Assembly: GCA_024516155.1 (NCBI GenBank)
Contig: JAJJXM010000120.1
Span: 1-64,000, forward strand
From: Pyronema omphalodes
Lineage: Eukaryota > Ascomycota > Pezizomycetes > Pezizales > Pyronemataceae
DNA: 64,000 bases
Direction: 5' to 3'
Of this stretch, positions 8,126 to 19,786 are shown piece by piece. The notes under the pieces are model-generated. The model was not told the origin of the DNA. It saw only the letters and a list, made by a program, of their open reading frames with translations, and made no database searches. A program made the position numbers and the translations under genes. Position 1 is the stretch's first letter. Every line of letters starts with the position of its first letter.

Positions 8126-11100
8126 ACCAGCTGCAAGAAGATGGCTCTGCCGCTGGTGGGAATATTATTGCTGATACATTGCTATTATCGGGCGCAAGTT
8201 TTACTGGAAAGTTAGAATGCAAACACCTTGTCCTCTCCTGTTCCTTGTTTTCCAATAACCCCTCCGTGAAAACAGTAGCGCTCGTTGACTGCGGCGCCAC
8301 TGGTATCGCCTTTGTTGACCGCAATTTCGCCCGCCATCACAAACTCCCCCTAACCCCCCTATCCACCGCCCGAACGGTCGAAGTTATCGACGGCCGCCCC
8401 ATATCCTCAGGAAAGATAACACACCTCGCCCAAGTAGAGTGTACCATCAACGGTCACTCGGAAATCCTTCCTATGTTTGTCACCAAGCTGGGTCACTACC
8501 CGGTGGTGTTGGGTATCCCCTGGTTGAAGAAACACGATGTAACAATAAGCTTCAGTTCCAACACTGTAAGCTTCGACTCCCAATACTGCCTAAGGAACTG
8601 CACCCCGTTGCCTGTAAGCACAACCGGTGTCGAGGTCCTGGACTCGAGGCCCCCTCCCGCTGTCCACGAGCCCGACACAAACCCCTTGCCGGAGTTGGAA
8701 GACTCGGTCCCCGACCCCCCGGACGAACCCCCAATAGAGATCTCAAGTCTAACCATCTCCGACTTCAAGGAAATGGTAGAAGACGAAAGCCTGACAGTGT
8801 TCTCACTATCGTTGGACGAGATCACCGTCGCCCTACAAGACAAGCCCCCCCTCACGGACGACGAACTGAAAGACATGATCCCCGAAGAGTATCATGACTA
8901 CCTCGATTTATTCAAGGAGGTCAACGCGAAGGAACTCCCCCCGCACCGACCCTACGACCACAAGATCCCACTGAAAGAGGGATTCGTCCCCCCCTTTGGC
9001 CCGCCATACTCGCTGTCACGCAACGAGTTACAGACGCTGAAAACGTGGCTCGATGAGAATTTGAAGAAAGGATTTATACAACGCTCCCAATCACCAGCCG
9101 CCTCGCCAATATTATTCGTGAAAAAATCAGACGGATCCCTACGCCTGTGTGTCGATTACCGAAGACTGAATGAAGGTACCGAGAAGAACCGGTACCCGCT
9201 GCCATTGATTCAGGAAACGATGATGAATCTTTCCAAGGCTCAATACTTTACGACCCTTGATGTCCGCAGCGCTTATAACCTTATCAGAATGGCAGAGGGC
9301 GAAGAATGGAAGACGGCCTTCCGCACACGGTACGGCCTGTTTGAATTGAAAGTGATGCCCTTTGGGCTCACCAACGCGCCTGCCGATTTCCAGGCATTTA
9401 TAAATGATGTCCTGAGACCATACCTAGACCAGTTTTGTACGGCATACTTGGACGATATCCTCGTATTCTCCGAAACAAAGCCCGATCACACCGCACACGT
9501 CCGAAAGATCTTGGAACGACTCAAAGAAGAGAAACTGCACTTGAAGCCAGAGAAGTGTAAGTTTGCTAAGGCAGAAGTACAGTACCTGGGCTACAACATC
9601 GGCCGCGACGGCGCGCGCATGATGGATTCCAAAGTAGCCACAGTGAGAGATTGGAAGGAACCAACCAATTTGAAACAGGTTCAAGAGTTCCTAGGCTTCG
9701 CGAATTTCTACCGAAGATTTATCAAAGACTACTCCAAAGTGGTCTCCCCGCTGACGGCTCTGACCAAAAAGAAAGATGGTAAAGCAATCCCCTTCATCTG
9801 GGGTAAAGATCAGCAGAGCGCCTTCGACCGACTGAAGGACGCATTTACATCAGCACCTATTCTCAAGCACTTCGACTACGAGAAACCGATTGTAGTAGAA
9901 ACAGACGCATCTGACTATGTGTCTGCTGGAGTCTTATCACAATACGACGACGATAACGTGTTACACCCCGTCGCATTTTATTCCAAGAAGCATTCCCCGG
10001 CAGAATGTAACTACGAAATCTACGACAAAGAACTACTGGCGATAGTTCGTTGTTTCGAGGAATGGCGTCCCCACTTAGAGGGCTCCGCCTTCCCCATAAA
10101 AGTATTGACGGATCATAAGAATCTCGAATACTTTATGACGACAAAGCTGCTGAACAGACGACAAGCTCGCTGGTCCGAGTTCCTGTCTCGGTTTAACTTT
10201 GTGATCACCTATCGACCGGGAACGTTGGGAGGAAAACCGGACGCCCTGACAAGAAGAGCCGCCGACCTCCCGGAAGAAGGAGACGAACGCATACTGGCGA
10301 ACCAGCAAGCTGTTCTGAAGCCACAGAACTTTCAGCTATGCATGACCCCGCCCATGAAACTCGCACCTTCCGAAGTAGACCTCCTGTTCACAGAAGGCTA
10401 CAAGACAGATTCATTCCCCAACCGAGTGTTGGGAATGCTGGAAGATGGCACACAAATCTGTAAGGACATATCGCTCGCCGATTGCTCCGTGTTGGAAAAC
10501 AGATTGTACTACCGAGATTGCCTCTATGTCCCCGCGCTGGATAAACTACGATTGAAACTACTGCAAGATTACCACGACCCCCCCACTATGGGACACCCGG
10601 GCCGTGCGAAGACTTTCGAACTCCTCGCCAGGAATTATTACTGGCCCTCGATGAGAAAAGATGTGGACCAATTCGTCCGAAATTGCCACACCTGTAAAAG
10701 AACAAAGGCTACCCGCCACGCACCCTATGGAACCCTGAAGCCCCTACCGGTTCCGCACCACCCTTGGCAGAATATATCGGTGGATTTTGTTACTGGACTA
10801 CCGACATCAGAAGGCTTCGACGCAATATGTGCGATCGTTTGCCGACTAACGAAACAGCGGCACTTAGTGCCCTGTCATTCCACGATAGACGCAGAAGGCT
10901 TCGCGCAACTCTTCCTGGAAAACGTGTTCAAACTACACGGCCTGCCAGACACAGTAGTGTCCGACCGCGGTCCGCAATTTGTGGCCCATTTCTGGAAACA
11001 ATTGGCAAATTGCATGGGTATCGAGATTGCCACGAGTACGGCCTTCCATCCCCAAACCGACGGCCAAACAGAGAGAATTAACGCCGTTACGGAGCAATAT

Positions 11101-11847
11101 CTCCGCGCTTACGTCTGTTATTTACAAGACGATTGGAGGAAATTTTTACCACTGGCAGAATTTGCTGCAAATAACCAAGTATCGGATACAACGTCGCTGT
11201 CTCCGTTCTACGCTATATATGGTCGACACCCCAAGTGCTCTTTCGAACTGGAAATCAGGACCGACAATCCTGAAGAAGTGAAAGCGAACGAGGTAGCGGA
11301 AAGGATGTCACACATCCATGACGTCTTACGTTCGGAAATGAAATACGCCCAAGCCCGCCACATAGAAGCCGCCGACAATTCCCGACTCCCCGCGCCGGTC
11401 TTCAAACCAGGAGACCTGGTATGGCTGGACGCCCGCAACCTAAGAACCCGCCGCCCCTCAAAGAAACTAGAAAACAAACACCTAGGCCCCTTCACCGTGT
11501 TACGGCCTATTGGATCCCACGCCTATGAATTGGATATACCGGAAACCATGAAACACCACAGGACCTTCCCCGTGTCCCTACTAAACCCAGCCCCTTCGGA
11601 CCCCCTCCCTGGCCAGATTATTCCACCGCCCCTACCGGTAGTAGTAGACGGCGAAGAAGAATGGTTCGTGGATGAAATCCTGGATAGCCGTTGGTCAAGA
11701 GGAAACCTGCAGTACCTCGTCAAGTGGACCGGCCATGACTCTCCAACCTGGGAACCGGAAACGAACCTATCCGAAACTGAGGCCGCTGAGAGATTTCACC
11801 AGTTCTACCCAGACAAACCTTCTCCTCTCGTAGGAACTCGAGCGTAA
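8113..11847 (+). CDS. pol: Pol polyprotein of element B (PR-RT-RH-IN-chromodomain)
   Basis: About 1,240 codons without a stop, entered by -1 frameshift from gag (the first listed start at 8179 is only TTG). Domains in order: aspartic protease (ALVDCGATG, near 8281; DCG instead of the usual DTG/DSG); reverse transcriptase with LCVDYR, MPFGLTNAPADF and YLDD (near 9448); RNase H (VETDASDY, ELLAIV); integrase with an HHCC zinc motif and DDE residues in SVDFVTGL, SDRGPQF and TDGQTER; and a C-terminal chromodomain (EWFVDEILDSRW...YLVKWTGHDSPTWEPE, about 11660-11775) with the aromatic cage positions kept. It copies element RNA into DNA and integrates it; chromodomains of this type bind modified histone H3 tails and steer integration. 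Confidence 0.95.
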   Translation, partial: GKRINQLQEDGSAAGGNIIADTLLLSGASFTGKLECKHLVLSCSLFSNNPSVKTVALVDCGATGIAFVDRNFARHHKLPLTPLSTARTVEVIDGRPISSGKITHLAQVECTINGHSEILPMFVTKLGHYPVVLGIPWLKKHDVTISFSSNTVSFDSQYCLRNCTPLPVSTTGVEVLDSRPPPAVHEPDTNPLPELEDSVPDPPDEPPIEISSLTISDFKEMVEDESLTVFSLSLDEITVALQDKPPLTDDELKDMIPEEYHDYLDLFKEVNAKELPPHRPYDHKIPLKEGFVPPFGPPYSLSRNELQTLKTWLDENLKKGFIQRSQSPAASPILFVKKSDGSLRLCVDYRRLNEGTEKNRYPLPLIQETMMNLSKAQYFTTLDVRSAYNLIRMAEGEEWKTAFRTRYGLFELKVMPFGLTNAPADFQAFINDVLRPYLDQFCTAYLDDILVFSETKPDHTAHVRKILERLKEEKLHLKPEKCKFAKAEVQYLGYNIGRDGARMMDSKVATVRDWKEPTNLKQVQEFLGFANFYRRFIKDYSKVVSPLTALTKKKDGKAIPFIWGKDQQSAFDRLKDAFTSAPILKHFDYEKPIVVETDASDYVSAGVLSQYDDDNVLHPVAFYSKKHSPAECNYEIYDKELLAIVRCFEEWRPHLEGSAFPIKVLTDHKNLEYFMTTKLLNRRQARWSEFLSRFNFVITYRPGTLGGKPDALTRRAADLPEEGDERILANQQAVLKPQNFQLCMTPPMKLAPSEVDLLFTEGYKTDSFPNRVLGMLEDGTQICKDISLADCSVLENRLYYRDCLYVPALDKLRLKLLQDYHDPPTMGHPGRAKTFELLARNYYWPSMRKDVDQFVRNCHTCKRTKATRHAPYGTLKPLPVPHHPWQNISVDFVTGLPTSEGFDAICAIVCRLTKQRHLVPCHSTIDAEGFAQLFLENVFKLHGLPDTVVSDRGPQFVAHFWKQLANCMGIEIATSTAFHPQTDGQTERINAVTEQYLRAYVCYLQDDWRKFLPLAEFAANNQVSDTTSLSPFYAIYGRHPKCSFELEIRTDNPEEVKANEVAERMSHIHDVLRSEMKYAQARHIEAADNSRLPAPVFKPGDLVWLDARNLRTRRPSKKLENKHLGPFTVLRPIGSHAYELDIPETMKHHRTFPVSLLNPAPSDPLPGQIIPPPLPVVVDGEEEWFVDEILDSRWSRGNLQYLVKWTGHDSPTWEPETNLSETEAAERFHQFYPDKPSPLVGTRA

Positions 11848-11858
11848 CGGGGGGGTAC
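11845..11858 (+). promoter_or_regulatory. Polypurine tract of element B
   Basis: AACGGGGGGGTAC lies directly before the 3' LTR and overlaps the end of pol. A purine run here primes plus-strand DNA synthesis in LTR retrotransposons. Confidence 0.75.
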
Positions 11859-12389
11859 TGTCACGGCACACGGCTGACGAGCCGTTGTGTTGCGTCATCA
11901 TGTTGTCGTGGTTGTTGATTGACATCGTACCGTTGTCTTGCCGTGTTGTGTTGCCGTTGTGTTGTTGGTGTTGTTATGTGTGCCGTGCCATAGTGACTGA
12001 GAGAATGATTGATGATGGATGACGTACCACGAGCTGGAGAGCTGTGGCGTCGCAGGTGAATTGATGGAGAACGGAAGCTCATGTAGCGATGATTGTATGA
12101 CGGCCCAGCAAGAGTGCTGGCCGCCCCTTTGTACATAAGGAGGCTTGCCTCCCCGTTGTCGAGATTCTCCATCGAACGTCTTGTGTCTTCTCCTTGCTCC
12201 TAATATAAGGTTTCTTCTCCTAAAGTCCTACGTCACTCTTGTCCTTGTCCCTGTCCCTGTTTAGTGTGCCGTCCGTCTGACGAGCACTTCGGTCCTTGTC
12301 CTGCCGTTCCCCGTCCCGGAACCTGCCTAGTCCCTCTTGCCGGTAGTGTTCAGTGTGTCCCTTGAACGTCCGTTCTCGTGTCCCTGACA
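11859..12389 (+). repeat. 3' LTR of element B
   Basis: 531 bp, as the 5' LTR with no difference seen. A reading frame from 12353 into A pol starts inside this LTR and is a chimera without meaning. Confidence 0.95.
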
Positions 12390-12394
12390 CAAAA
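12390..12394. repeat. Target-site duplication caaaa of element B (right)
   Basis: Second copy of the five bases at 5974-5978. Confidence 0.95.
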
Positions 12395-15300
12395 CACCAA
12401 CCTTGCAACATCTGGGGAGAAAGCAATAACATCTCCTTCACAACTCCACGTTGCACCGAACATCGTACTAAGGCTCAGGCAAGTACATTCTCCCTTAAGG
12501 TCGATAGACGAGTACTCGACCACCCTGAGGCCTCAGTTATAGGCCATATATCAGCCATTGCCACTAAAGAGGAATTGGCAGAGGCACTTCAACAAGTCCC
12601 TGAGAAATTCCGTAAGTGGATCAATATCATGACCAAGGAAGCAGCAGACAAGCTTCCAGAACACAAGTCTTACGACCATGCCATAGACTTAAAGGAAGGA
12701 GAGACTCCTCCTTGGGGACCAGTCTATGCGCTTAATGAAGTCGAACTGGAGACACTCAGAGAATGGCTAAAAGAAATGCTAAGGACAGGCAAGATTAGAC
12801 CATCAAAATCTCCTGCCGCAGCACCCATTCTCTTTGTGCCAAAACCCCATGGGCGAGGTCTACGGCTTTGTGTTGACTATAGGGGGATTGATAAAATAAC
12901 AATAGCAAATCGCTACCCCCTCCCTCTTATGTCTGAATTACAAGACAGAGTAAGAGGAGCTAGGTTCTTCACGAAAATGGATTTGAAGAACGGTTATCAT
13001 CTGATTAGGATTAAAGAAGGCGATGAATGGAAAACCGCCTTCAGATGCAGGTATGGGCTTTATGAGTTTTTGGTTATGCCCTTTGGATTAAGCAATGCAC
13101 CGGCCACATTCCAGGATATGATGAATCATATCTTTAGGGACATGTTGGATCAGGGAGTGATTGCTTATATTGATGATGTTCTGATTTACGCGGAGACGGA
13201 GGAGGAACATGATGAATTGGTTAAGGAAGTCTTAAAAAGACTGGAAGAAAATGGGCTGGTAATATCTCCGGAAAAATGTGTTTGGGGGACAAACAAAGTG
13301 GAATTTTTGGGGTATATTATAAGCGAAAAGGGAATTGAGATGGCAAAGGATAAAGTGGAAACCGTCCTGGTTTGGGAACCTCCTAGATCCCTGAAAGAGA
13401 CACAAGGCTTTCTTGGATTTGCAAACTTCTATCGCCGATTCATAAAGGACTTTTCAAGCATTTGTCGTCCTCTTACTGAATCTACCAAGGGCGATCCAAA
13501 GAAGTGGGAATGGACTGTCGCCATGGAATTGGCATTTGATGAGTTGAAGCAGAGGTTTACGAAGGCACCAATATTGGGTCATTTTGATCCTAAAAAGGTT
13601 TGCATTGTTGAAACTGATGCTTCTGACTTTGCCTTAGGCGCAGTGCTTTCTCAGAAAGGAGAGGACGGAAAGCTGCACCCTGTTGCTTTTCACTCCAGGA
13701 AATTTACTCCGGCAGAAATCAACTACGAGATCCATGATAAGGAGCTGTTAGCTATTGTGGATTCGTTTAAAATATGGAGAAGATACTTGGAGGGAGCAAT
13801 GCACACAGTTCAGGTATTCAGCGACCATCAAAATTTGGAGTACTTCACCACAACAAAAGTCCTCAATCGTCGCCAAGCAAGGTGGGCTCAAGAACTTGCT
13901 GGTATTGACTTTAAAATTTTTTACAGACCTGGAAGTAAGAATGGGAAGCCAGATGCATTGTCAAGGCGTCCGGAGTTCCGCCCTGAAAAGGGGGGAGGTG
14001 AGGATCAGCCGATTACGACTATCCTTCACAAAGAACATTTTGCATCGATGTCAGCAATCAGCAGTGGAGGAGAAGGAACTTCATTCATGGTTTCTTCAGC
14101 ACGGCTCAATGCTATTCCTTCTGTTAAATGGTCTGGCGAATCTTTGAAGATGGTTAAAGAAGCTGGAGAACTGGACGAAAACTATAAAAGAGCAGCAAAC
14201 AAAATAAAGGATCCACTAACGATAGAAGATGGCATAATCTATCGGAAAGAGAAGTTATGGGTGCCAAAGGATTTAGTCAACATGGTACTGGAATCAGAGC
14301 ACGACTCGAAGATTGCAGGACACTTTGGTCAGGATAAGACCATTGAATTAATAAGAAGAAACTTTTGGTGGCCGAAGATGGATGAACAAATAATTGAATA
14401 TATACAAAGCTGTTTGGAATGTCAGAAGGACAAGACGGCTAGGCACCTTAAGTATGGAATGTTGCAACCTTTGGAATTAACATATGCCCCATGGCAATCT
14501 ATTGCTATGGATTTTATTACCGACCTTCCGGAATCAAATGGGTGTGATCAACTATGGGTTATAGTTGATCGATTTACTAAAATGGCGCACTTCATTCCCC
14601 TACAGAAAGATGGCAAGACAACTGCAGACCTTGTCAGGATTTTCGCAAAGGAAATTTGGAAGTTGCACGGCTTACCCAAGGACATAGTGTCGGACAGAGA
14701 CTCCAGGTTCACAAGCACCACCTGGAAAGCATTTCTTGGAACGTTAGGAATAAAACCAAGAATGTCAACAGCCTTCCACCCACAAACAGATGGACAAACG
14801 GAACGGCTCAACCAAACAATTGAAGCTTACCTCCGCTCTTTTGTTAACCACGAAATGGACGACTGGGCTGATCTCTTACCCATGGCTGAGTTCGCATACA
14901 ATAACTCAGTCACAAGCGCAACTGGACTGTCACCCTTTTACGCTAACTATGGGTTCTACCCAAATACGAGCAACCCTTCGGCAACTGCTGTGCGCAACCC
15001 AGCCAGCAAAGCCTACGCCCACTGGATGCATACGATTCATGAAGGAGCCAAGTTAGCCCTTCAAAAAACACAAGAATGAATGAAACATTATGCAGACCAG
15101 AAACGACAGGAGGCACCAGAATACCAAGTAGGAGACTTGGTTATGTTAGATGGACGCAACATACGAACCAGACGCCCATCAAGGAAGTTAGACCATAAAC
15201 TACATGGTCCCTTCCAAGTCGAAAAGGTCATCTCCCCATCAGCAGTACGACCCACGCTCCCACGAAAATGGAAGATACACAATGTCTTCCATACCTCTTT

Positions 15301-15586
15301 ACTTGAGCCCTTTAGAGCAGGAACTCGGGCTCCACCAGACACAAATAAAATTTTACGGGAGGCAGATGATGTTGAGGGAAGCGAGGAATACGATATCGAT
15401 GAAGTCATGAGCAGCTATAAATCTGGGAATCGAGTATTGTACCTTGTTAAATGGCTAGGTTGGCCCAACAAAAAAGACTGGAAGGCAGAACCATTCGACA
15501 ACTTTTCAGTAGGAGGTCAGGAGAAGTTACGAGATTTTCATCTCAAGTACCCTGATTCTCCGAGGGACTACCGACTCAAGGATTAA
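12390..15586 (+). pseudogene. pol: pol of element A, 3' part (RT-RH-IN-chromodomain)
   Basis: Continues the frame cut at 5978 (HQPCNIWG). RT with LCVDYRGID, MPFGLSNAPATF and YIDD (near 13168); RNase H (VETDASDFALG); integrase HHCC with CQKDK and the DDE residues in MDFITDL, SDRDSRF and TDGQTER; chromodomain near 15390-15560 (EYDIDEV...LYLVKWLGWPNKKDW). A TGA at 15077-15079 replaces an Arg codon seen in C and E (AGA), between the integrase core and its C-terminal part. The frame then runs open to TAA 15584-15586. Confidence 0.93.
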
Positions 15587-15743
15587 GGCTTAATGTTTTT
15601 CCCTACGAGGTTTTCATTAGGTCGAGTTGGTAGTAGGATGTAGGGGCTGGAGGACTACATCCATATATGATCACTGAGTCACTTGGCTACGGCCAGGTGC
15701 GATCACAGAATGATAAGCTACTTGCTTCGGGACGAAGCTTGAA

Positions 15744-15757
15744 CAGGGGGGAGGTGG
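15744..15757 (+). promoter_or_regulatory. Polypurine tract of element A
   Basis: CAGGGGGGAGGTGG abuts the 3' LTR. The same 14 bases precede the E LTRs (43968, 51542), and a near copy precedes the F 3' LTR. Confidence 0.85.
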
Positions 15758-17118
15758 TGTCACACCCTATATTGTGTGAGTATAGAATAGGTAACATGTA
15801 TAACATTTAGAGAACATGGCAAACTCGACAGGAGAATGAATAATAAGGTTAGTATCCCGGGCCGGAACCCCCTGAGGAGCTCCAGCTAGCCACGTCACGT
15901 GATTCGTGACTTTCCGAAAGGACCTCACGAGGATCCCGGCCCGAGGCGTCGCTACCTGTTATTCACTGTCAGTTTGGGAGGATCACAGATGGATGGGAAC
16001 GAGGAACACCTTACCTCATGGGTGTCGACTTACCCATGAGAAAACTACAGACGACGCTGATGGAGACAGAAGACGACGGCAAAAGGACACCTCCTTATAC
16101 TTGAGGTTGTGTTCCACCAAGCACGGCTACCAGAGGGCTGGCAAGAGAAGGGAATTCTCAGGACAGTGCAAGGCAGACGAACAGGATCATCCGAGGTCTG
16201 AGTTGGGCGGATAGTCGGCCAAGGAACAAGGCAGAGTCTAGTCAGCCAACAGGAGTGGAGCTCAGGACAAGGGTCAAGATTGCGTTAGCATGAGACGACG
16301 TCCTGCAGCAAGGAACACCACTCAGGGAAACTGTTGGATGGAACTGACATGACGCGAGCTTAGGCCAATGACTACCAACTGCAAGATAAGACGGCGTTTG
16401 CGTACACACCAGGGTGTGGCTGCGCGCAAGTGCGCGCAGGTGGGGCTGTTATGACATCACACAGGAATGTGACGGGGCAGTGCGCTCCGGTAAGGCATAG
16501 TCTGCCTTATGATGTCAGATTCCTTCACTCGCAATCGAGATTCTCTAGGGAGATCTATGATCAAGACGACTCATAAGATATATGACTCACATGTCATCAT
16601 CAGAGGAGTCACTGCATTATGCGCTCAAGTGGAGTCACCCTCCACTAGGCGCTTAACCCCAATATCTGATTGGAAGGTGTGGTAGCACGGCAAGGAATGT
16701 CAAGGATTAATCTGACACGAAGGTCATCATGCAAGTGAGCAATTAATATAATTGCGCATGCAGCATGATGCGAGCCATCAGCAGATTTGTCAAAGAATTG
16801 ACTCACGTCTTATCTCCTAGGCTTAGTTTGGAAGTCGGTTCCCTTGGGAAGTCTGGGCGAACTTGTAGACGAAAGTCTATAAAAGACCCTAAGTCTTCCC
16901 ACCGTCTCCTCCAGCATCAGCAACTTGATCTCTTGTTACGACTATACCTTTCTGCACCAAATACCTCAGGACGAGACCCTTAAGTTTATTCGGCCTGTGA
17001 TCGATTAGTTAACTTCTTGGCTTCTTGAGAAAAAATCTATTAGTTGAATATCTTTTGAACGAAGCACCAACTGATCGGAAAAGCCTCTGTATTGAAAGCC
17101 TCAATACCCAGGTTCACA
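15758..17118 (+). repeat. 3' LTR of element A
   Basis: 1,361 bp, uninterrupted. It shows what the 5' LTR looked like before the LINE inserted: at 17009-17012 GATTAGTT passes straight into AACTTC. TATA box at 16878 and the 12-nt self-primer copy at 16978-16989. Confidence 0.95.
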
Positions 17119-17730
17119 CAATGGCCTAAGGTCGCGTCATATCAGTTCCATCCAACAGTTTCCCTGAGTGGTGTTCCCTGCTGCAGGACGTCGTCTTATG
17201 CCAACGCAATCTTGACCCTTGTCCTAAGCTCCACTCCTGTTGGCTGACTAGACTCTGCCTTATTTCTTGGCCGACTATCCGCCCAACTGAGATATCGGAT
17301 GATGCTATTCGTCTGCCTTGCATGCTCCTGAGAATACCCTTCTCTTGCAAGCCTCTGGTAGCCGTGCTTGGTGGAACACCACCTCAAGTATAAGGAGGTG
17401 TCCCTTCGGCGTCGTCTTCTGTCTCCATCAGCGTCGTCTGTAGTTTTCTTATGGGTAAGTCGACACCCATGAGGTCAGTTGATACTCGTTCCCATCCATC
17501 TTTGATCCTCCCAAACTGACAGTGAATAACAGGTAGCGGCGCCTCGGGCCGGGATCCTCGTGAGGTCCTTTCGGAAAGTCACGAATCACGTGACGTGGCT
17601 AGCTGGAGCTCCTCAGGGGGTTCCGGCCCGGGATACTAACCTTATTATTCATTCTCCTGTCGAGTTTGCCATGTTCTCTAAATGTTATACATGTTACCTA
17701 TTCTATACTCACACAATATAGGGTGTGACA
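17119..17730 (-). repeat. Older inverted LTR of the A family, main part
   Basis: Reverse complement of about the first 610 bases of the A LTR, ending GGTGTGACA at 17730. Its other half began at or before position 1. Element A inserted into it and duplicated caatg (17119-17123). The same-family, opposite-orientation nesting makes a large inverted repeat with the A LTRs. Confidence 0.9.
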
Positions 17731-17744
17731 CTTGTGACCAAAGC

Positions 17745-19065
17745 ATATCAAACCTTCATTCAAAGGTTTCAATCTCCATCTCAATCTCCTGGGCCTGCCA
17801 TTCACCAGCACTGAGAGCAAATTCGGACCATAAACATCACCGGCTGCCAGATGGTTGTCTATTTGCCGTAAAGCTTGCCTCTCTGCAGCTCTTTGATCTA
17901 TAGGTAAGGCATAATCCATGATGAGATGTTGTTTGAAAGTACTCCATCTATCCATTGCTGGGTTAGCCAAGTCGGCTAGTGGGTGTGCGAAAAGGAATCG
18001 CAGCTGGCCAGGTCTGTAAAAGCTAGCGATAGCCTCTCTTATGACAATCTCGCCCTCGTTGTTCTTCTTTATCAGACCAAGTGCCGAAGCAGCCTGCCAA
18101 AAAGTGGGATATTCCACTCCATCGACAGCCCTCAATTCGGTGAAGGAACAGGCACTTCGGTGAAGAAGCAGGGCCCGTAGAAAGAAGAGTTCTCTGGGGG
18201 GGGGGGGGAGGCATGAGAGCTATGCGGGTCACATCATCACCAGCAGTCCTGCTGATGATTCTTCTCCTACAGGATACTTCACATGGCAAGGGCAGCTCCA
18301 ACCACTCCTCTTCATGTCTGGAGAGCCGGGAGGCATTCACTATAGCTTCTTGCCGGTATTGACTGCAGAATTCAGCCCATGTTATGTCCTGGAACCTGGT
18401 ATCCAAGGGTCTTGCGAAATATTCAAGAAGCTGAGAACTCAGTGAAGCTGCCCAATTTGCCCTATGCATTGGGTGGAGATTTCGGTTCGGTAGAGGAACG
18501 GATTATGATTCGACAGCAAGCTTTTTGCCAGTGATATCGAGATACAAAATCATTCGCACTGCCTCTGCATTTCATAGATACCAGGCTTTGATATGTTCCT
18601 CGAACTCATTGACATCATTCCTATCATCGGTTTCCACCCGGAATCGTGTCTGATCCGGACCCTTGAGAAGATATTTCTACAAATACATCAAAACATTTAC
18701 TGAAAAACACACATAAACATTGATAAAGAATTCCAGCAACTTCCTGAAGCATGGCATATAGGGGACAACCAATGCAAGTTTTGCTTTTCACCTCCGGTAT
18801 TACACGTGTCCATGACGCTCATCCACCATTGCCAGGTGAGTATTTGGTTTCCGGAAACCATACAGGCATACTCCATGCCTTTTACAACGGCTCGATGGAT
18901 TTTCCCAATGCATTTGGGGTGCATATTGCACCTTATATCCAGATTCCGGAGTTCATTATCTTCCCCAGCCGGTGGGACCCTGGCTAAGATCACGGTATCG
19001 ATCCTGTCGATTGGTAGTTCAGGGTCAAACTTCACAAATTCTCTGTATTAGTCGAGGACTTCCCA
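17745..19065 (-). pseudogene. Helitron Rep/helicase-type protein, middle part (decayed)
   Basis: Read on the minus strand from about 19065 downwards: KFDPELPIDRIDTVILARVP and NMHPKC (end of the Helitron N domain), then about 18600-18400 an HPMHRANWAASL...ITWAEFCSQYR block, then GVEYPTFWQAASALGLI and PGQLRFLFAHPLADLANP (about 18120-17950). This order and spacing follow fungal Helitron proteins, where the last block sits before the helicase. Frames change several times and stops occur, so it is a relic. The helicase itself is missing beyond 17731. The upstream part of the same protein lies at 28430-29156. Confidence 0.6.
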
Positions 19066-19406
19066 TCGGTCCAATAGAGTGGTGGCGCTATAGCCATAGA
19101 AAGCAAAGAGACCATGTGCCTTCCCCGCGATTCCTTCGCTATTCTATAGCTTGCAGGATTCAAGCCAAGCAATTAAGCTGTTACTTGGCATAGTTGCTAG
19201 AGCTATAGTGCCCCGAGCCATCGATCTTTCCCGTCTCCCAGTAGGAATTAAATACGGTACATCGGTACGTACCCAGAGATTTCCCCCACCCTTTTCTTCC
19301 ATCCATTTCCTCCACCATTTCGCTCCACCACAAAACATTTTTCCGCCGATACGCACAGCCTAAATCATCGGAACACAACATCCTGTGAAGAGTTCCACAG
19401 AAATCT
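19066..19406. other. Intergenic: H1 left flank, boundary not found
   Basis: No coding sequence was recognised. The junction between the Helitron and the Harbinger-like element H1 should lie here, but I could not find a terminal inverted repeat or TSD matching the right side (about 28250-28430). Confidence 0.4.
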
Positions 19407-19739
19407 ATGGCAGGAACAAGAGGCAGAAAGAGGCAGGTTGAGATGGTGTCAGGATCCCGGGTAACGTCTTTATCCTTCCCTATATATCCAAATCAACCCT
19501 CGATCGAAGTACTGATGCCTTCTGAACAGGATGCAACAAGAGCCCGTACACCACCTAGCCACCCACCCGACAAGCGACACCTTGAACCCCACTCAACCCA
19601 GAGTAGTCAAGAACCTATCCCTAAGAAAAAGCAAGGGGGAAAGCCGAAGGGGTCACAGAAGTTCACAGAAGTTGATGAACAATGGCTGTTCAAAATTCTG
19701 CTGGAACTTTTACCGATTGGGGGGGATTAGTGGGAAAAG

Positions 19740-19786
19740 GTAAGAAACCAAAATGTACAGCAAATGATAGTAATAGTGGGGAACAG
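19740..19786 (+). other. Intron of the Myb/SANT-like gene (47 nt)
   Basis: GTAAGA at the 5' end and GGAACAG at the 3' end. Splicing joins WEK to VERLYNARS in the expected domain and skips a frame change. The length is typical of many fungal introns. Confidence 0.6.

Larger units (their letters stand above)
5979..12389 (+). mobile_element. Ty3/Gypsy chromovirus, element B (youngest, nearly intact)
   Basis: 6.4 kb, with 531-bp LTRs that I read as identical, 5-bp TSD, primer site, small ORF0, gag, pol with a full domain set, and a purine tract. It sits inside pol of element A. Its G+C looks higher than that of A, so it belongs to another family. The pol frame is unbroken. The visible faults are a TGA in ORF0 and a frameshift at a run of 12 C in gag. 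Identical LTRs point to very recent insertion. Confidence 0.96.
7..17118 (+). mobile_element. Ty3/Gypsy chromovirus, element A (full length, nested, inactive)
   Basis: Order: 5' LTR, primer-binding site, gag, pol (protease, RT, RNase H, integrase, chromodomain), purine tract, 3' LTR, flanked by caatg. The two LTRs differ at roughly 17 of about 1,361 positions when read side by side (about 1.2%), so insertion is fairly recent. It is dead: a gag frameshift near 5027, pol split by element B at 5979-12389, a TGA near the end of pol, and a LINE in the 5' LTR. It inserted into an inverted LTR of its own family. Without the nested insertions it is about 8.9 kb. Confidence 0.95.

Noticed and set aside
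12353..12389. A long pol frame appearing to start at 12353
   Set aside because: The start lies in the LTR of B. It is read-through of a nested insertion, not a gene start.
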